From Lachnoclostridium sp. (GTDB lineage Bacteria; Bacillota; Clostridia; Lachnospirales; Lachnospiraceae), in assembly GCA_021770065.1 (NCBI GenBank), contig JAETRR010000002.1:204450-268449 (forward strand): 64,000 bases of DNA. Direction: 5' to 3'. Position 1 is the first letter of the stretch, and each line of letters starts with the position of its first letter. Positions 27,452 to 37,068 of the stretch are shown here, piece after piece. The position numbers and the translations under genes are program-made. Under the pieces are notes generated by a model. That model saw only the letters and a program-made list of their open reading frames with translations, was not told the origin of the DNA and searched no databases.

Positions 27452-28519
27452 CTACTTTCCCTCCTTTTTGCCGAAACGGGCAAACAGCACCCGGAAAATC
27501 TGGGAAATAGCGATAAACAAAATAACGCATCCCATAATAATGTCTACAACCTCTGAGGGCGCTTTCACAATACTGAGCTTGGATCCGCCGTATTTCATGG
27601 CGCCATAGAAAAGCCCGGAAAAGATGCAGCCGATGGGACTGGAGGAGCCAATCAGGGCTACCGTGATTCCCTCGAAGCCAAAGCCTTCCTGTCCGGCAAA
27701 CTGGCTTAAACGCCCGGACATGCCCAGGATCTGTACGGCACCGCCGAGGCCGGCCAGCGCGCCGGAGATGCCGAGAGCCGTCAGAACAGACCGGTCTGCA
27801 TTGATACCCGCATACAGAGCGCCGTTGCTGTTAAAACCTACAGCCTTTAATTTATATCCCAGAGTTGTTTTTTCAATAATTATCCAGATAATTATGGCAG
27901 CTGCAACCGCCATAATAATGCCCCAGTTAGCCGCACTGCAGTCGAGGGCCTTGCGCACTCCCTCCGGAAACAGCAGTCTTGCGGAATCCAGTACATCCTT
28001 GGAAGCCTCTCCGCCGCCTTCCTTGTGGATGACCGCCAGATTTACCACATAATTGGACAGGTAAAATGCAATCCAGTTGAACATAATAAAGGAGAGAACC
28101 TCATGGATTCCCCGTTTTACCTTCAGAAGTCCTACAATCAGAGACCAGATCATTCCCGCCGCCGCTGCCGCTATGATACACAGAGGCACATGAATCACAG
28201 CCGGAAGATCCAGCAGAATTCCGAGACTGCAGGCCGTCAGGCCTCCCACAACAAACTGCCCCTCCGCGCCGATATTGAACACGCCGGTGCGGAAGGAAAA
28301 GGCTACGCTTAACCCCGTGAAGATCAGAGGGCTGGCATAAATCAATGTCCAGAACAGATATTTGGGTTTCCCAAATATACTGTTAAGCAGTTTTCCATAA
28401 GCCACCGCCGGACTGATTCCCGCAATCAGCAGGAATACGGCTCCGATAATAAAGCCCGCCGCAATAGCGATCAAGGTATAGAATACATTACTATCCAAGA
28501 TACTCTTCTTTTTATTCAT
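27452..28519 (-). CDS. Nucleoside ABC transporter permease (NupP/YufP-like)
   Basis: The larger permease of the nucleoside importer, 355 residues, about nine or ten TM helices. FRTGVFNIGAEGQFVVGG (about residue 75-92) and GYKLKAVGFNSNGALYAGIN (loop contacting the ATPase, about residue 225-245) are typical of the family. It overlaps the ATPase gene by 8 bp and ends 1 bp before the second permease gene, so subunit production is coupled. Confidence 0.93.
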   Translation of the reverse strand: MNKKKSILDSNVFYTLIAIAAGFIIGAVFLLIAGISPAVAYGKLLNSIFGKPKYLFWTLIYASPLIFTGLSVAFSFRTGVFNIGAEGQFVVGGLTACSLGILLDLPAVIHVPLCIIAAAAAGMIWSLIVGLLKVKRGIHEVLSFIMFNWIAFYLSNYVVNLAVIHKEGGGEASKDVLDSARLLFPEGVRKALDCSAANWGIIMAVAAAIIIWIIIEKTTLGYKLKAVGFNSNGALYAGINADRSVLTALGISGALAGLGGAVQILGMSGRLSQFAGQEGFGFEGITVALIGSSSPIGCIFSGLFYGAMKYGGSKLSIVKAPSEVVDIIMGCVILFIAISQIFRVLFARFGKKEGK

Positions 28520-30056
28520 GCCCCTTACCTCCTGCCATCATAAAGCCAAGCTCTTTCTCGTCCGCATCTTTTCCTGGAACGCTTCCCGTGATCTGCCCGT
28601 CAAAGATAACCTCAATCCGGTCAGACAGGCTCATAATTTCATCCAGCTCAAAGGATACAAGAAGGACCGCCCTGTTCTTATTCCGCTGCTCTACCAGATA
28701 TTTATGTACAAACTCAATGGCTCCCACGTCAAGGCCGCGGGTGGGATTCACCGCGATCAGAAGCTCTTTGTCGTTGGTTACCTCTCTGGCAATGATAACC
28801 TTCTGCTGATTTCCGCCTGACAGGGTTCCAGCCGGTGCAGCTTCACAGCCTCTCGGCCTTACGTCGAACTTTTCAATCAGTTCTACGGCATGATCCCGGA
28901 CAGCCTTTCGGTTCAGCATATGCTTCTTTGCAAAAGGCTCTTCCTCAAAATGCTGAAGGATCAGGTTATCCTCATTGGAAAATTCCAGAATCAGTCCATG
29001 CTTCTGGCGGTCTGCCGGAATGCTTGAAATGCCGCTGTCAAAAGTTTCTTTGGGTGTTTTGTTAAATACATCCTTTCCGAGAAGAGATGCTTCGCCGCTG
29101 TCTGCCTTTCTAAGGCCTGTCAATACCTCCACAAGCTCTGTCTGTCCGTTGCCGTCCACACCTGCAAGACCTACAATCTCGCCTCTTCGCACGGTCAGAT
29201 TAAGACCTTTCAGAATTTCCACATCCCGATAATCCTTTGCATGGAGATTTTTTACCTCCAGAACCACTTCTCCCGGTGTCATTTCCTTTTTGTCGACCTT
29301 GAAGTTCACGTCACGGCCCACCATCATAGCTGCCAGCTCATTTTCATTGACTTCATCCACCCTGACGGTACGGATGTATTTTCCCTGCCGGATGATCGTA
29401 CAGGTATCGGAGCAGGCCGTAATCTCTTTCAGCTTATGGGTAATCAGGATTACGCTCTTGCCGTCTGCAGTCAGATTCTCAATGATCTCCATCAGTCCCT
29501 CGATCTCTTGAGGCGTAAGAGAAGCTGTGGGCTCATCCAGAATCAGGGTGTCCGCGCCCCGGTAGAGCACTTTCAGAATCTCCACTCTCTGCTGCATTCC
29601 CACGGAGATATCCTCTACCTTTGCGTCCGGATCCACCTTCATTCCATACCGCTCCGAAAGCTCCAGAACCTTTTCCCTGGCTGTATTGTGATCGATCACC
29701 AGCCCTTTTACAGGCTCCACGCCAAGGATGATGTTATCCGCAACGGTAAACGGCGGAATCAGCATAAAGTGCTGATGAACCATTCCGATTCCGATGTCGA
29801 TGGCATCCTTGGGACTTGAAAAATGGACCTCCTTCTCATTGATAAAGATCTGTCCGCTTGTGGGCTTATACAGTCCGCAGAGTACATTCATCATGGTACT
29901 CTTGCCCGCGCCATTTTCTCCTAAAATGGCATGTACCTCTCCTTTGTGTACGGTGAGATTGATGTGGTCGTTGGCTGTGAAATCGCCGAACTTTTTCACA
30001 ATATCCTTCATCTGGATGACAACCCTGCTCTCATCCATATGGCTCACTTTTCCCAC
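28512..30056 (-). CDS. Nucleoside ABC transporter ATP-binding protein (NupO/YufO-like)
   Basis: Tandem-ABC ATPase of the sugar/nucleoside type, about 514 residues. The first domain has Walker A GENGAGKSTMMNVLCGLYKP, signature SVGMQQRVEILKVL and Walker B DTLILDEPTASLT. The second has a degenerate Walker A (GVDGNGQTELVEVLTG), signature LSGGNQQKVIIAREV and LLIAVNPTRGLDVGA, where Walker B Asp-Glu is replaced by Val-Asn, common in the second domain of this family. The GTG at 30056 is preferred because AAAGGAGG precedes it by 8 bp, right after the YjjW stop codon. Confidence 0.93.
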   Translation of the reverse strand: MGKVSHMDESRVVIQMKDIVKKFGDFTANDHINLTVHKGEVHAILGENGAGKSTMMNVLCGLYKPTSGQIFINEKEVHFSSPKDAIDIGIGMVHQHFMLIPPFTVADNIILGVEPVKGLVIDHNTAREKVLELSERYGMKVDPDAKVEDISVGMQQRVEILKVLYRGADTLILDEPTASLTPQEIEGLMEIIENLTADGKSVILITHKLKEITACSDTCTIIRQGKYIRTVRVDEVNENELAAMMVGRDVNFKVDKKEMTPGEVVLEVKNLHAKDYRDVEILKGLNLTVRRGEIVGLAGVDGNGQTELVEVLTGLRKADSGEASLLGKDVFNKTPKETFDSGISSIPADRQKHGLILEFSNEDNLILQHFEEEPFAKKHMLNRKAVRDHAVELIEKFDVRPRGCEAAPAGTLSGGNQQKVIIAREVTNDKELLIAVNPTRGLDVGAIEFVHKYLVEQRNKNRAVLLVSFELDEIMSLSDRIEVIFDGQITGSVPGKDADEKELGFMMAGGKGHE

Positions 30057-30070
30057 TCCCTCTACCTCCT

Positions 30071-30916
30071 TTAAATAATTATAATGTCTTGAAATCCGCA
30101 GCTTCTTAAGATATCCGCCAGTTTTTCCAGGTACTCCCTGTCCGGCACCCGGCACCCGGCATATTCCCTGCGCACGCCCATGGGCCTGTAGGCAATCACC
30201 TTTATACGAAATGGGCAGACCGCCAGATAGGGGGCAAGAAATTCTCCTGTTCTGCGTATACTGCGCTCCGTATCATAAAGATCGGGAGCGATTACAGTTC
30301 TTACTTCATACAGCTTCTTATGTTCTGCAAGCCAGACCGCATTGGAAAGCACCGTCTCATTGGAGGCTCCTGTGACCGCCCGGTGCTCTTCGCTGTCAAA
30401 GGCTTTGATGTCCAGCATAACTCCGTCTGTCACTTCCATCAGATCTGGATAGTCACAAAAGGGAATGGTTCCGTTGCTGTCAATCAGGGTGGTAAGCTTA
30501 TCCTTTTTTGCCAGACAAAACAGCTCTGTAAGGAAATCCGGACGGAGCATGCACTCTCCTCCGGATACGGAAATGCCCCGGATAAATGGTATCTGGCGTT
30601 TTATCCGCTCGTAGGTCTCCTTAGGCGTCAGCTCCTCCGTCCGCGGAGAACTGTCATGGGGACAGATATGGATACAGGTGTCACACTGGACGCATTTGGA
30701 AGCATCGAAGCGCACCTTTTTGTTTTCCATGGACAATGCGCCTGCCGGGCAATGCTCCACACAGAGTCCGCACTGCCTGCACATACCTCTTGTCTCCGGA
30801 TTGTGACAGTATCTGCAGTCAATGTTGCAGCCCTGGAGAAAAACCGCCGTGCGGTTGCCCGGGCCGTCCACGCTGCTGAAGGGGATGATCTTATTGATTA
30901 CTGCTTTCACTTTCAC
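30071..30916 (-). CDS. yjjW: YjjW family glycyl radical enzyme activase
   Basis: Radical SAM enzyme that installs the glycyl radical on its partner, most likely YjjI encoded at 33999-35543. The 281-residue protein starts (GTG) MKVKAVINKIIPFSSVDGPG and has the cluster motif GCNIDCRYCHNPETRG. Next come two ferredoxin-like motifs (CRQCGLCVEHCPAGAL, CVQCDTCIHICPHDSS) and the SAM-binding GISVSGGECMLRPDFL. This layout and length (E. coli YjjW is 287 residues) fit YjjW rather than PflA, which lacks the extra clusters. It lies between the Crp-like regulator and the nucleoside ABC transporter. The ribosome binding site is AGGAGACC. Confidence 0.9.
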   Translation of the reverse strand: MKVKAVINKIIPFSSVDGPGNRTAVFLQGCNIDCRYCHNPETRGMCRQCGLCVEHCPAGALSMENKKVRFDASKCVQCDTCIHICPHDSSPRTEELTPKETYERIKRQIPFIRGISVSGGECMLRPDFLTELFCLAKKDKLTTLIDSNGTIPFCDYPDLMEVTDGVMLDIKAFDSEEHRAVTGASNETVLSNAVWLAEHKKLYEVRTVIAPDLYDTERSIRRTGEFLAPYLAVCPFRIKVIAYRPMGVRREYAGCRVPDREYLEKLADILRSCGFQDIIII

Positions 30917-30986
30917 GGTCTCCTATCTTTGGTTCATACGTCTTCTGACGATTGCCGGGCAGTATGCGAAATGTCTTTCTGCCCGT

Positions 30987-31703
30987 TTACTCAAATGCAT
31001 ACAGTTTATCCTCCAACAGTTCCCGTATCATCCGGTACTGCTTTTCGGAGATGCGGATCTTCCAGCCTTCTCTTGTGATACAGCCTTTTTCCTCCAGCCC
31101 TTTTAAGGTCCGGGTCACGGTACGCTCAGAGATACCGGCCGTCTCCATAAAGTCTTTTCTGCTCATATATAAAAGACAGCTTCCGTTTCTGGCATAAGTC
31201 TGGTACATTTTGTAAAGTACCAGGTAAATCCGTTCTACTCCCTGGAGCAGCACATAAAGGCGCTCTTTTCTTGCCTGTTTTAAAAGGTAATGCCCCACCT
31301 TCTTACATTCCATCCGGTAGGCGCAGAAATCGTGCTCAAACCATTTCCGGAAGGCTTCCCGGCCTGTTTTCAGAAACAGGCAGTCCTCGGCAGTTACCAG
31401 TGTGGTTTGATACGCATTCATCTCAAACATCAGTTCCATTACCCCGAAAACCTCAATAGGGGAAAAACGGATAAAGCCGTAAGTCATATCCTTCACACGG
31501 TGCTCCTCGGCCACTACACTTCCTTTAAGCAGAATGTAAATATTTTTGGCCTCGTCTCCCTCTGTAATAAAAGTCTTATTGCCGGAAAGGCGGACAGGCT
31601 GAAACGCCTCCATCAGCCAGAAAGGAGCTCCAGCAAAATAGGTTTCCAGATAAAGCCGATCCTGCTTGTTCAATTGTCGGATTAGATTGATTGCCTCGCT
31701 CAT
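30987..31703 (-). CDS. Crp/Fnr family transcriptional regulator
   Basis: The 238-residue protein has a cyclic-nucleotide-binding-like beta domain (about residues 20-130, [36 protein letters not shown]) and a C-terminal winged helix with [20 protein letters not shown] and [15 protein letters not shown] (about 180-215). It lacks an obvious N-terminal Fnr Cys cluster, and the canonical cAMP-binding Arg/Ser pair is not evident, so the ligand is unknown. Its start overlaps the deoB stop by 4 bp (ATGA). It is therefore cotranscribed with nucleoside genes and is the likely local regulator, in place of a DeoR protein. Confidence 0.88.
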   Translation of the reverse strand: MSEAINLIRQLNKQDRLYLETYFAGAPFWLMEAFQPVRLSGNKTFITEGDEAKNIYILLKGSVVAEEHRVKDMTYGFIRFSPIEVFGVMELMFEMNAYQTTLVTAEDCLFLKTGREAFRKWFEHDFCAYRMECKKVGHYLLKQARKERLYVLLQGVERIYLVLYKMYQTYARNGSCLLYMSRKDFMETAGISERTVTRTLKGLEEKGCITREGWKIRISEKQYRMIRELLEDKLYAFE

Positions 31704-32890
31704 TTCAGTTTCTTAAGAAGGGATGTCCCGATGGTTCCTTCCGGCATGGCGATTCCGAAATTCTCAGTTATGGTTGCACCGACGGCCGCAAAGGTATCCG
31801 TCTCCGGAAGCTTTCCATGTCCCTCCATGGAGGGGGAATAAGCCAGGAAGGGGACTTTTTCTCTGGTATGATCGGTTCCCGTGTAGGTGGGATCGTTGCC
31901 GTGATCTGCCGTAATTATCAGCAGGTCATCCTCTTTCAGCAGTTCAAGAAGCACTCCAAGGTTTTTGTCAAACTTTTCGATCTCCTGTGCATATCCCACG
32001 GGATCTCTCCTGTGGCCCCATAAAGCGTCGAAATCTACCAGATTCACAAAACATAAGCCATGAAATTCTTCTTTTGCCACATCGATAGTCTGCTCCATGC
32101 CGTGGACGGAACTTTTGGACTTTAAGGCTCTGGTGATGCCCTCACCGTCAAAGATATCCTTGATCTTACCGATGGATATTACATCCAGTCCGGCATCTTT
32201 TAAAGCGTCCAGAGCCGTTTTCCCAAAGGGCTTTAAAGCATAATCATGGCGGTTGCTTGTCCGCTTGAATTCGCCGCGTTTTTTCCCTACGTAGGGCCTT
32301 GCTATGATGCGCCCCACTTTCCACTCATCTTTCATGGTGATTTCCCGGGCTATCTCACAGCAGCGGTAAAGTTCCTTCAGATCGAAGGTTTCCTCATTGC
32401 CGCAGATCTGCAGTACGGAATCTGCGGAGGTATAGACGATCATGTGGCCGGTGGCAATCTCTTCCTCGGCAAGCTCTTCCAATATCTCTGTTCCGCTTGC
32501 GCTTTTGTTCCCGATGATCTTGTGGCCGGTCCGCTCCTCCAGTTCCCGGATAAGTTCCGGAGGAAAGCCGGTTTCGGTGAAGGTCTTGAAAGGCTGTTTC
32601 CCTTCCAGTCCCATGATTTCCCAGTGGCCGGTCATAGTGTCTTTGCTGCGGCTTTTTTCGTTCATTTTTGTATAGTATGCCAGAGGGCTCTCCACCGGTT
32701 CCACCTGCTTTAAGCTGCACAGGTTGGCTATGCCGAGCCGTCTTAAATTGGGGATGTCAAAAGTGTCTACGGATTCGGAGATGTGCTCCAGAGTATTTAC
32801 ACCTGTATCTCCATATTCTTTGGAATCTGTCATCTCTCCCACGCCCAGGGAGTCCATTACGACTACAAATACACGCTTACATTTCTGCAT
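31700..32890 (-). CDS. deoB: Phosphopentomutase
   Basis: Interconverts (deoxy)ribose 1-phosphate and 5-phosphate, joining nucleoside phosphorylases to DeoC and the pentose phosphate pathway. The 396-residue alkaline-phosphatase superfamily enzyme has the metal site [12 protein letters not shown] near the N-terminus, the active-site Thr in [20 protein letters not shown] (about residue 85-90), and [20 protein letters not shown] (about residues 330-350). All ligands expected of the family can be seen. It is 3 bp downstream of udp and overlaps the regulator gene. Confidence 0.97.
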   Translation of the reverse strand: MQKCKRVFVVVMDSLGVGEMTDSKEYGDTGVNTLEHISESVDTFDIPNLRRLGIANLCSLKQVEPVESPLAYYTKMNEKSRSKDTMTGHWEIMGLEGKQPFKTFTETGFPPELIRELEERTGHKIIGNKSASGTEILEELAEEEIATGHMIVYTSADSVLQICGNEETFDLKELYRCCEIAREITMKDEWKVGRIIARPYVGKKRGEFKRTSNRHDYALKPFGKTALDALKDAGLDVISIGKIKDIFDGEGITRALKSKSSVHGMEQTIDVAKEEFHGLCFVNLVDFDALWGHRRDPVGYAQEIEKFDKNLGVLLELLKEDDLLIITADHGNDPTYTGTDHTREKVPFLAYSPSMEGHGKLPETDTFAAVGATITENFGIAMPEGTIGTSLLKKLK

Positions 32891-32893
32891 GAT

Positions 32894-33676
32894 TTATTTT
32901 TCCTTTCCCATATCTTCTTTGATGATCCTGCGCAGTGCTTCTACTGCGGTCCGGACGGCCATATCGGTGTCATGTACCACAGGGTTATTAAGGCCTTCTT
33001 TCTCACGCTCCTGGTTAGCTACTACGAGGAAAACCGAACCCGCGCGTACATGGAGGGCGCTTGCCGCTATGAACAGGGCTGCGGATTCCATCTCGGAGGC
33101 GAGACAGCCTAAACGCTTCCAGGCTTCCCATTTGTTCAGAAGCTCATAGCTTACAGGCATGGTTTCCGGGGAGTGCTGTCCGTAGAAGGAATCTTTGCAC
33201 TGTACGATGCCCGGGTGGTAATCGGTCTTCATCTCTTTTGCGGAAGCGATCAGTGCGTTCACAATGCTGATGTCTGCTACGGCCGGGAATTCGATAGGCG
33301 CATATTCTTTACTGGTTCCTTCCATGCGGATGGCTCCGGTGGCGATAACGAGATCTCCGCTTTTTACATCCAGCTGCATTCCGCCGCAGGTACCTACACG
33401 GATGAAGGTGTCGGCACCGGATTTTACCAGTTCTTCCATGGCGATGGACGCGGATGGGCCTCCGATTCCGGTTGAGGTGACACTGACTTTTACGCCTTCC
33501 AGATAACCGGTGTAGGTGACGTATTCACGGCTGTCGGCCATCAGCTCTGCATTGTCGAAGTATTTTGCAATTTTGGCACAGCGCTTGGGATCTCCGGGAA
33601 GAATGACATATTTTCCCACATCCCCTTCCCCGACCTGGATGTGGTATTGCTTGCTTGCGTCTTCTGAATAATTCAT
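32894..33676 (-). CDS. udp: Uridine phosphorylase
   Basis: Phosphorolysis of uridine (and, weakly, thymidine or deoxyuridine) to base and sugar 1-phosphate. The 260-residue NP-I family protein starts [20 protein letters not shown], has the phosphate site [35 protein letters not shown] and the nucleoside-binding [20 protein letters not shown]. Start 33676 is chosen for the CGGAGGAC ribosome binding site; an in-frame ATG 36 bp upstream has none. No deoA or pdp gene is present here, so Udp is the only pyrimidine phosphorylase in the cluster. First gene after the terminator at 33925. Confidence 0.95.
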   Translation of the reverse strand: MNYSEDASKQYHIQVGEGDVGKYVILPGDPKRCAKIAKYFDNAELMADSREYVTYTGYLEGVKVSVTSTGIGGPSASIAMEELVKSGADTFIRVGTCGGMQLDVKSGDLVIATGAIRMEGTSKEYAPIEFPAVADISIVNALIASAKEMKTDYHPGIVQCKDSFYGQHSPETMPVSYELLNKWEAWKRLGCLASEMESAALFIAASALHVRAGSVFLVVANQEREKEGLNNPVVHDTDMAVRTAVEALRRIIKEDMGKEK

Positions 33677-33924
33677 GGTTGTCCTCCGTTTCTTATAAGT
33701 ATTTGTATGCATTTCTTATTGTTCGTCATTTTTTGTCTTTTTTTAGAACTCTTTATATTATTTATATCATATATTCACAAATTAAAAAAGGACATTTGGC
33801 AAATTTAGAAAAAAAATTCATAAAAAGGGGAGGGGGGATTGTTTTGAAGGGGTGGATTGGGGATGAAGGTGGAAGTTATTTATTGGGGAGCGGGGTTGAC
33901 GGGGATAGCTGGTGGAAAATAATG

Positions 33925-33967
33925 AGGGCCGCTGCAAAATCAGATTTCGGGATTTTGCAGCGGCCCT
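33925..33967 (-). terminator. Terminator between yjjI and udp
   Basis: AGGGCCGCTGCAAAATC (33925-33941) and its exact reverse complement (33951-33967) enclose a 9-nt loop: a 17-bp stem with a U-rich stretch downstream on the minus strand. It separates the yjjI transcript from udp-deoB and so on, at least partly. The roughly 250 bp between it and udp are very AT-rich and should hold the udp promoter; I see no convincing -35/-10 pair there. Confidence 0.75.
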
Positions 33968-33998
33968 TTGTATATTTTTGTGAGTTATGTGCGCGGCG

Positions 33999-35543
33999 CT
34001 AGCGGATCTTTCTTTCCAGGATATGGCCGTTTTGGGAGGCTCCGAGGCCGAGGCCGGTGGTGTTCTGGAGGACGGCAAGGCCGCTGTCCAGTTTTTCCAT
34101 TTCGGAGCGTTTTACAAGGTAGCCGGTTACGCGGATTACGTCGCTGTCACTGGAGTAGAAGGACAGATAGCGCAGATCCTGCCGGAAGGCGCCCTTGATG
34201 ATGTCCAGGACAAATTCCGGATTTTTGTGTACGGTCAGATCGATGGGGAAGATGTCGCCGGTTCCGGAGGGGAAGTATTTGTGGAAGCGGTTCAGCACTT
34301 TCAAGTGGTCGATCAGTTCCTGGGGCTCTTCTCCGATGGGGATTCGGGTTCCCGGGGTTACGTGCTCGTCTTCCGCAAGGCCCACCTGGGCGTGAAGGAG
34401 GTAATGGCCTCCGGTCACTTCGCAGTAGGGGGCTTCGTGGCTGCTGTTGAACCGGTCTATGATATTCATGATTTCCACACCCAGATCATTGGCGGCTTCG
34501 TCGTGGCCAAAGCGTCCGGTCTTTCCCTCTTTTTCCAAAAGGATGTTTACGCACTCTGCCAGACCTACCAGGCCGAACATGGCCGTGAAGCGGTCTCTCT
34601 GCACGAAACCTTCTTTTACAAGAAAATGGTTTTCGAAGAAGCCGCTCTCTTCTACCTCAAAGCGGACACGGGCGTCCATGTACCTTGCCATAATGTCAAG
34701 GACATACGGAAGTTCGCGCTCTTTGAAGTCCTGGATATCTTTGGCACGCTTGGCGATGTTGCCCAGGATCAGACGGCAGAGGGTGTAGGAACCGCCGCCT
34801 AAGGGCAGGCCGTTGTAGCAGCTTGCGATAACGTATTTTTCGGTGAGCTCGCTTTTGAACATGGTGTGGTTGGCGAAGCTGGGCTTTGCGCTGTGCAGGG
34901 CGCAGTCGATGGCTTTCAGCGCAAATTCGTCATCTGTCACGCCTTCCTCGTATTTCATGGTGATATTGGGCACTGCATGCTCAAGTTCGGTTTCTACCTC
35001 AAGTAGAAGCCTTCCCGCTTTGGTTGCTCTGGGACCGATGTTGGCATGGGAGAAGGAATCCAATACGGTACGGTCCACATGGATCATAAACATCCGGAGA
35101 AGCTTCCTGGCCTGCTCTTCGTCTACAGTGTCTATAAAGGGCTCCAGAAGTTCGTCGAGCTGTCCCACATATACGGGATAATTTGTGACGCTGGGCACAT
35201 GCTTGTAAAATATCAGCAGGCTGTTCAGCGCCTCATAGAGATCTGTCGGAGCCGGGAGCTGAAGAAAACTGCAGCCTTCTTTCATAAATTTTGCATAGTC
35301 CGGCGCTATGTAACGGGGGCGCACCGGGGCGTGGCCCTCACTGAGATCGCAGATGCACTGCTTGTCAATGCCTGTATTAAGAAGCTCATCCAGACCTTCC
35401 GGGAGATCCAGGACTTCCATTAAGGAGTCCGCCTGATTTGCCAGATTGGTCAGCTTCTGCTCGTGGGTCAGTACGGGGCTTTCGATAATCTCCAGTATCT
35501 TTTCCCGTGTCTTGTTTACCCGTTCCATGGAAATGTCTCTCAT
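33999..35543 (-). CDS. yjjI: YjjI family glycine radical enzyme (DUF3029)
   Basis: The 514-residue protein matches the YjjI/DUF3029 family of glycyl radical enzymes, whose reaction is not established. Near the C-terminus SDSDVIRVTGYLVKRSEME holds the radical-bearing Gly in an RVxGY context (about residue 479). A mid-protein NHTMFKSELTEKYVIASCYN supplies a candidate active-site Cys. Length equals E. coli YjjI (about 516). Start 35543 is preferred for the GGAGG 9 bp upstream; Met 21 bp further up lacks one. Its likely activase YjjW is encoded 3 kb downstream in the same cluster. In E. coli yjjI-yjjW lie beside deoCABD, so the link to deoxynucleoside breakdown is conserved. Confidence 0.92.
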   Translation of the reverse strand: MRDISMERVNKTREKILEIIESPVLTHEQKLTNLANQADSLMEVLDLPEGLDELLNTGIDKQCICDLSEGHAPVRPRYIAPDYAKFMKEGCSFLQLPAPTDLYEALNSLLIFYKHVPSVTNYPVYVGQLDELLEPFIDTVDEEQARKLLRMFMIHVDRTVLDSFSHANIGPRATKAGRLLLEVETELEHAVPNITMKYEEGVTDDEFALKAIDCALHSAKPSFANHTMFKSELTEKYVIASCYNGLPLGGGSYTLCRLILGNIAKRAKDIQDFKERELPYVLDIMARYMDARVRFEVEESGFFENHFLVKEGFVQRDRFTAMFGLVGLAECVNILLEKEGKTGRFGHDEAANDLGVEIMNIIDRFNSSHEAPYCEVTGGHYLLHAQVGLAEDEHVTPGTRIPIGEEPQELIDHLKVLNRFHKYFPSGTGDIFPIDLTVHKNPEFVLDIIKGAFRQDLRYLSFYSSDSDVIRVTGYLVKRSEMEKLDSGLAVLQNTTGLGLGASQNGHILERKIR

Positions 35544-35670
35544 AGATAAGATCCTCCTATTCATAGTTCCATAATATCCGCACTGTTTATATCTATTTTA
35601 TACCATAGGAAGGGCAGGTTTGCAAAGGCCATATGGCACTTTTTACAATAAAAATTATGTAAAAGTAAAA

Positions 35671-35714
35671 CCGCCGGGACCGCTCTGTTTTTGAAACAGA
35701 TGCGGTCCCGGCGA
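35671..35714 (-). terminator. Terminator after the binding-protein gene
   Basis: Stem CGCCGGGACCGC (35672-35683) with GCGGTCCCGGCG (35702-35713), continued by TCTGTTT/AAACAGA, one 3-nt loop and U-rich flank. It ends the BMP lipoprotein transcript before yjjI. The yjjI promoter should lie in 35544-35660, where I see no clear boxes. Confidence 0.75.
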
Positions 35715-35762
35715 TTTATGTAATTTGCTTCTTTGTTCTGCTTTTCAGACTTGTATGGAAAA

Positions 35763-36887
35763 TCAGTCTAATTCGTATACATCGCCGTAAGCAGCCTCAA
35801 ACTCAGCCTGTGTAGAAGGAACTACTACTTCGCCGCTTATGATCTTGGTCTTGACTTCCTCTACTGCCTTGATGACATCATCAGTCAGAAGATCCTGTGT
35901 GGGTGCAATGTCTACGCCGCCTGCTGCCAGGTCGTAGGTGTGGATGCCGCCCTCAAGGGTTCCGTTGATAAGAGCCTGTACGGAATCGTATACTGCGTTG
36001 TCTACTCTCTTCATTGCGGATGTGATGATGGTCTCCGGTGCAAGATGTGCCTGGTCGCTGTCTACGCCGATAGCATATACGCCGTCAGCTTCGGAGCAGG
36101 CTTCGATAACGCCCTGTCCGGTTGCGCCTGCAGCATGGAAGATGATGTCTGCGCCGTCAGTGATGCACTTGTTCGCGCTGCTCTTTCCGGTTGCCGGATC
36201 TGCAAAAGAGTTGGCGTTGATCTGCTGAATCTTTACATCCGGATTGGCATCCAGTGCGCCTGCGCAATAGCCGTATCCGAAGAGGTTCATGTTCTCATTT
36301 GCCATACCGATAACGAAACCGATATTGTCGGCTTCCGTCATAAGGCCGGCTACGTAGCCTACCAGGTAGGAAGCCTGCTCCTGCTTGAACATAAGACAGC
36401 TTACATTGTCAAGCTCAATGGTAGCATCGTCAATGATAGCAAACTTCACATCCGGATTGGCTTCTGCTGCGGTTCTGGTAGCGTCTGCAAGCATGTAGCC
36501 TACACAGATGATCAGATCGCACTCTTCGTCAACGAAGGTCTCAATGTTGGGAACGTAATCTGCGTCTGTCGCAGACTCAAGATAGCTTGCTTCTACGCCA
36601 AGCTCATCCATGGCTCTCTGAAGGCCTTCCCATGCGGACTGATTGAAGGAGCCGTCGTTTACTCCGCCCACGTCCGTGATAAGACCGATCTTAAAGTCCG
36701 CGCCGTTGCCTGCCGGAGCTTCTGCATCTACGCCCGCATCCTCTGCCGGAGCTTCCGCATCATCGCCTGCCTGCTCACCGCTCTGCGCCGGAGCTTCTGT
36801 CTCCTTTTCTGAAGAGCCTCCTCCACATGCTGTCATGGTTGCTACCATAGCAGCGGTCAGTAATACTGCCAGAATTTTCTTTTTCAT
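35763..36887 (-). CDS. BMP family nucleoside-binding lipoprotein
   Basis: Extracytoplasmic substrate-binding protein of the nucleoside ABC importer encoded 6 kb downstream. The 374-residue precursor has a lipoprotein signal MKKKILAVLLTAAMVATMTAC with the lipidated Cys at residue 21, an acidic Ala/Glu/Pro-rich linker (about residues 22-58) and a BMP/Med domain (FKIGLITDVGGVNDGSFNQS, LESATDADYVPNIETFVDEE). Binding proteins of this class bind purine or pyrimidine nucleosides. Start 36887 follows AAGGAGAG. A 180-bp leader to 37068 contains GC-rich inverted segments (around 36945-36990), but no riboswitch I recognise. Confidence 0.9.
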   Translation of the reverse strand: MKKKILAVLLTAAMVATMTACGGGSSEKETEAPAQSGEQAGDDAEAPAEDAGVDAEAPAGNGADFKIGLITDVGGVNDGSFNQSAWEGLQRAMDELGVEASYLESATDADYVPNIETFVDEECDLIICVGYMLADATRTAAEANPDVKFAIIDDATIELDNVSCLMFKQEQASYLVGYVAGLMTEADNIGFVIGMANENMNLFGYGYCAGALDANPDVKIQQINANSFADPATGKSSANKCITDGADIIFHAAGATGQGVIEACSEADGVYAIGVDSDQAHLAPETIITSAMKRVDNAVYDSVQALINGTLEGGIHTYDLAAGGVDIAPTQDLLTDDVIKAVEEVKTKIISGEVVVPSTQAEFEAAYGDVYELD

Positions 36888-37068
36888 ATGTTTCTCTCCT
36901 TTTTCTTTTTTGGCTTTCGCCGGAGGCTGTACCCGTCCGCAGATTCCGCCGTCAGGCATAGCGGCAGAATAGCTGTAGTAATTTGGGACAATCTCCTATG
37001 CCTTATCTTAACATCTTTTGAAAGAAAAAGGAAGACGGAAATTTTTTTTGTTTTTTACTGTCTTTTCC

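Noticed and set aside
33677..33924. Crp/Fnr-like site (TTGTGAATATATGATATAA) upstream of udp
   Set aside because: Only one half matches the TGTGA consensus and the region is strongly AT-rich; too weak to list as a site.
36888..37068. Riboswitch upstream of the nucleoside-binding lipoprotein gene
   Set aside because: GC-rich inverted segments are present, but they fit no purine, c-di-GMP, c-di-AMP or other aptamer pattern I can recall; not enough to call.
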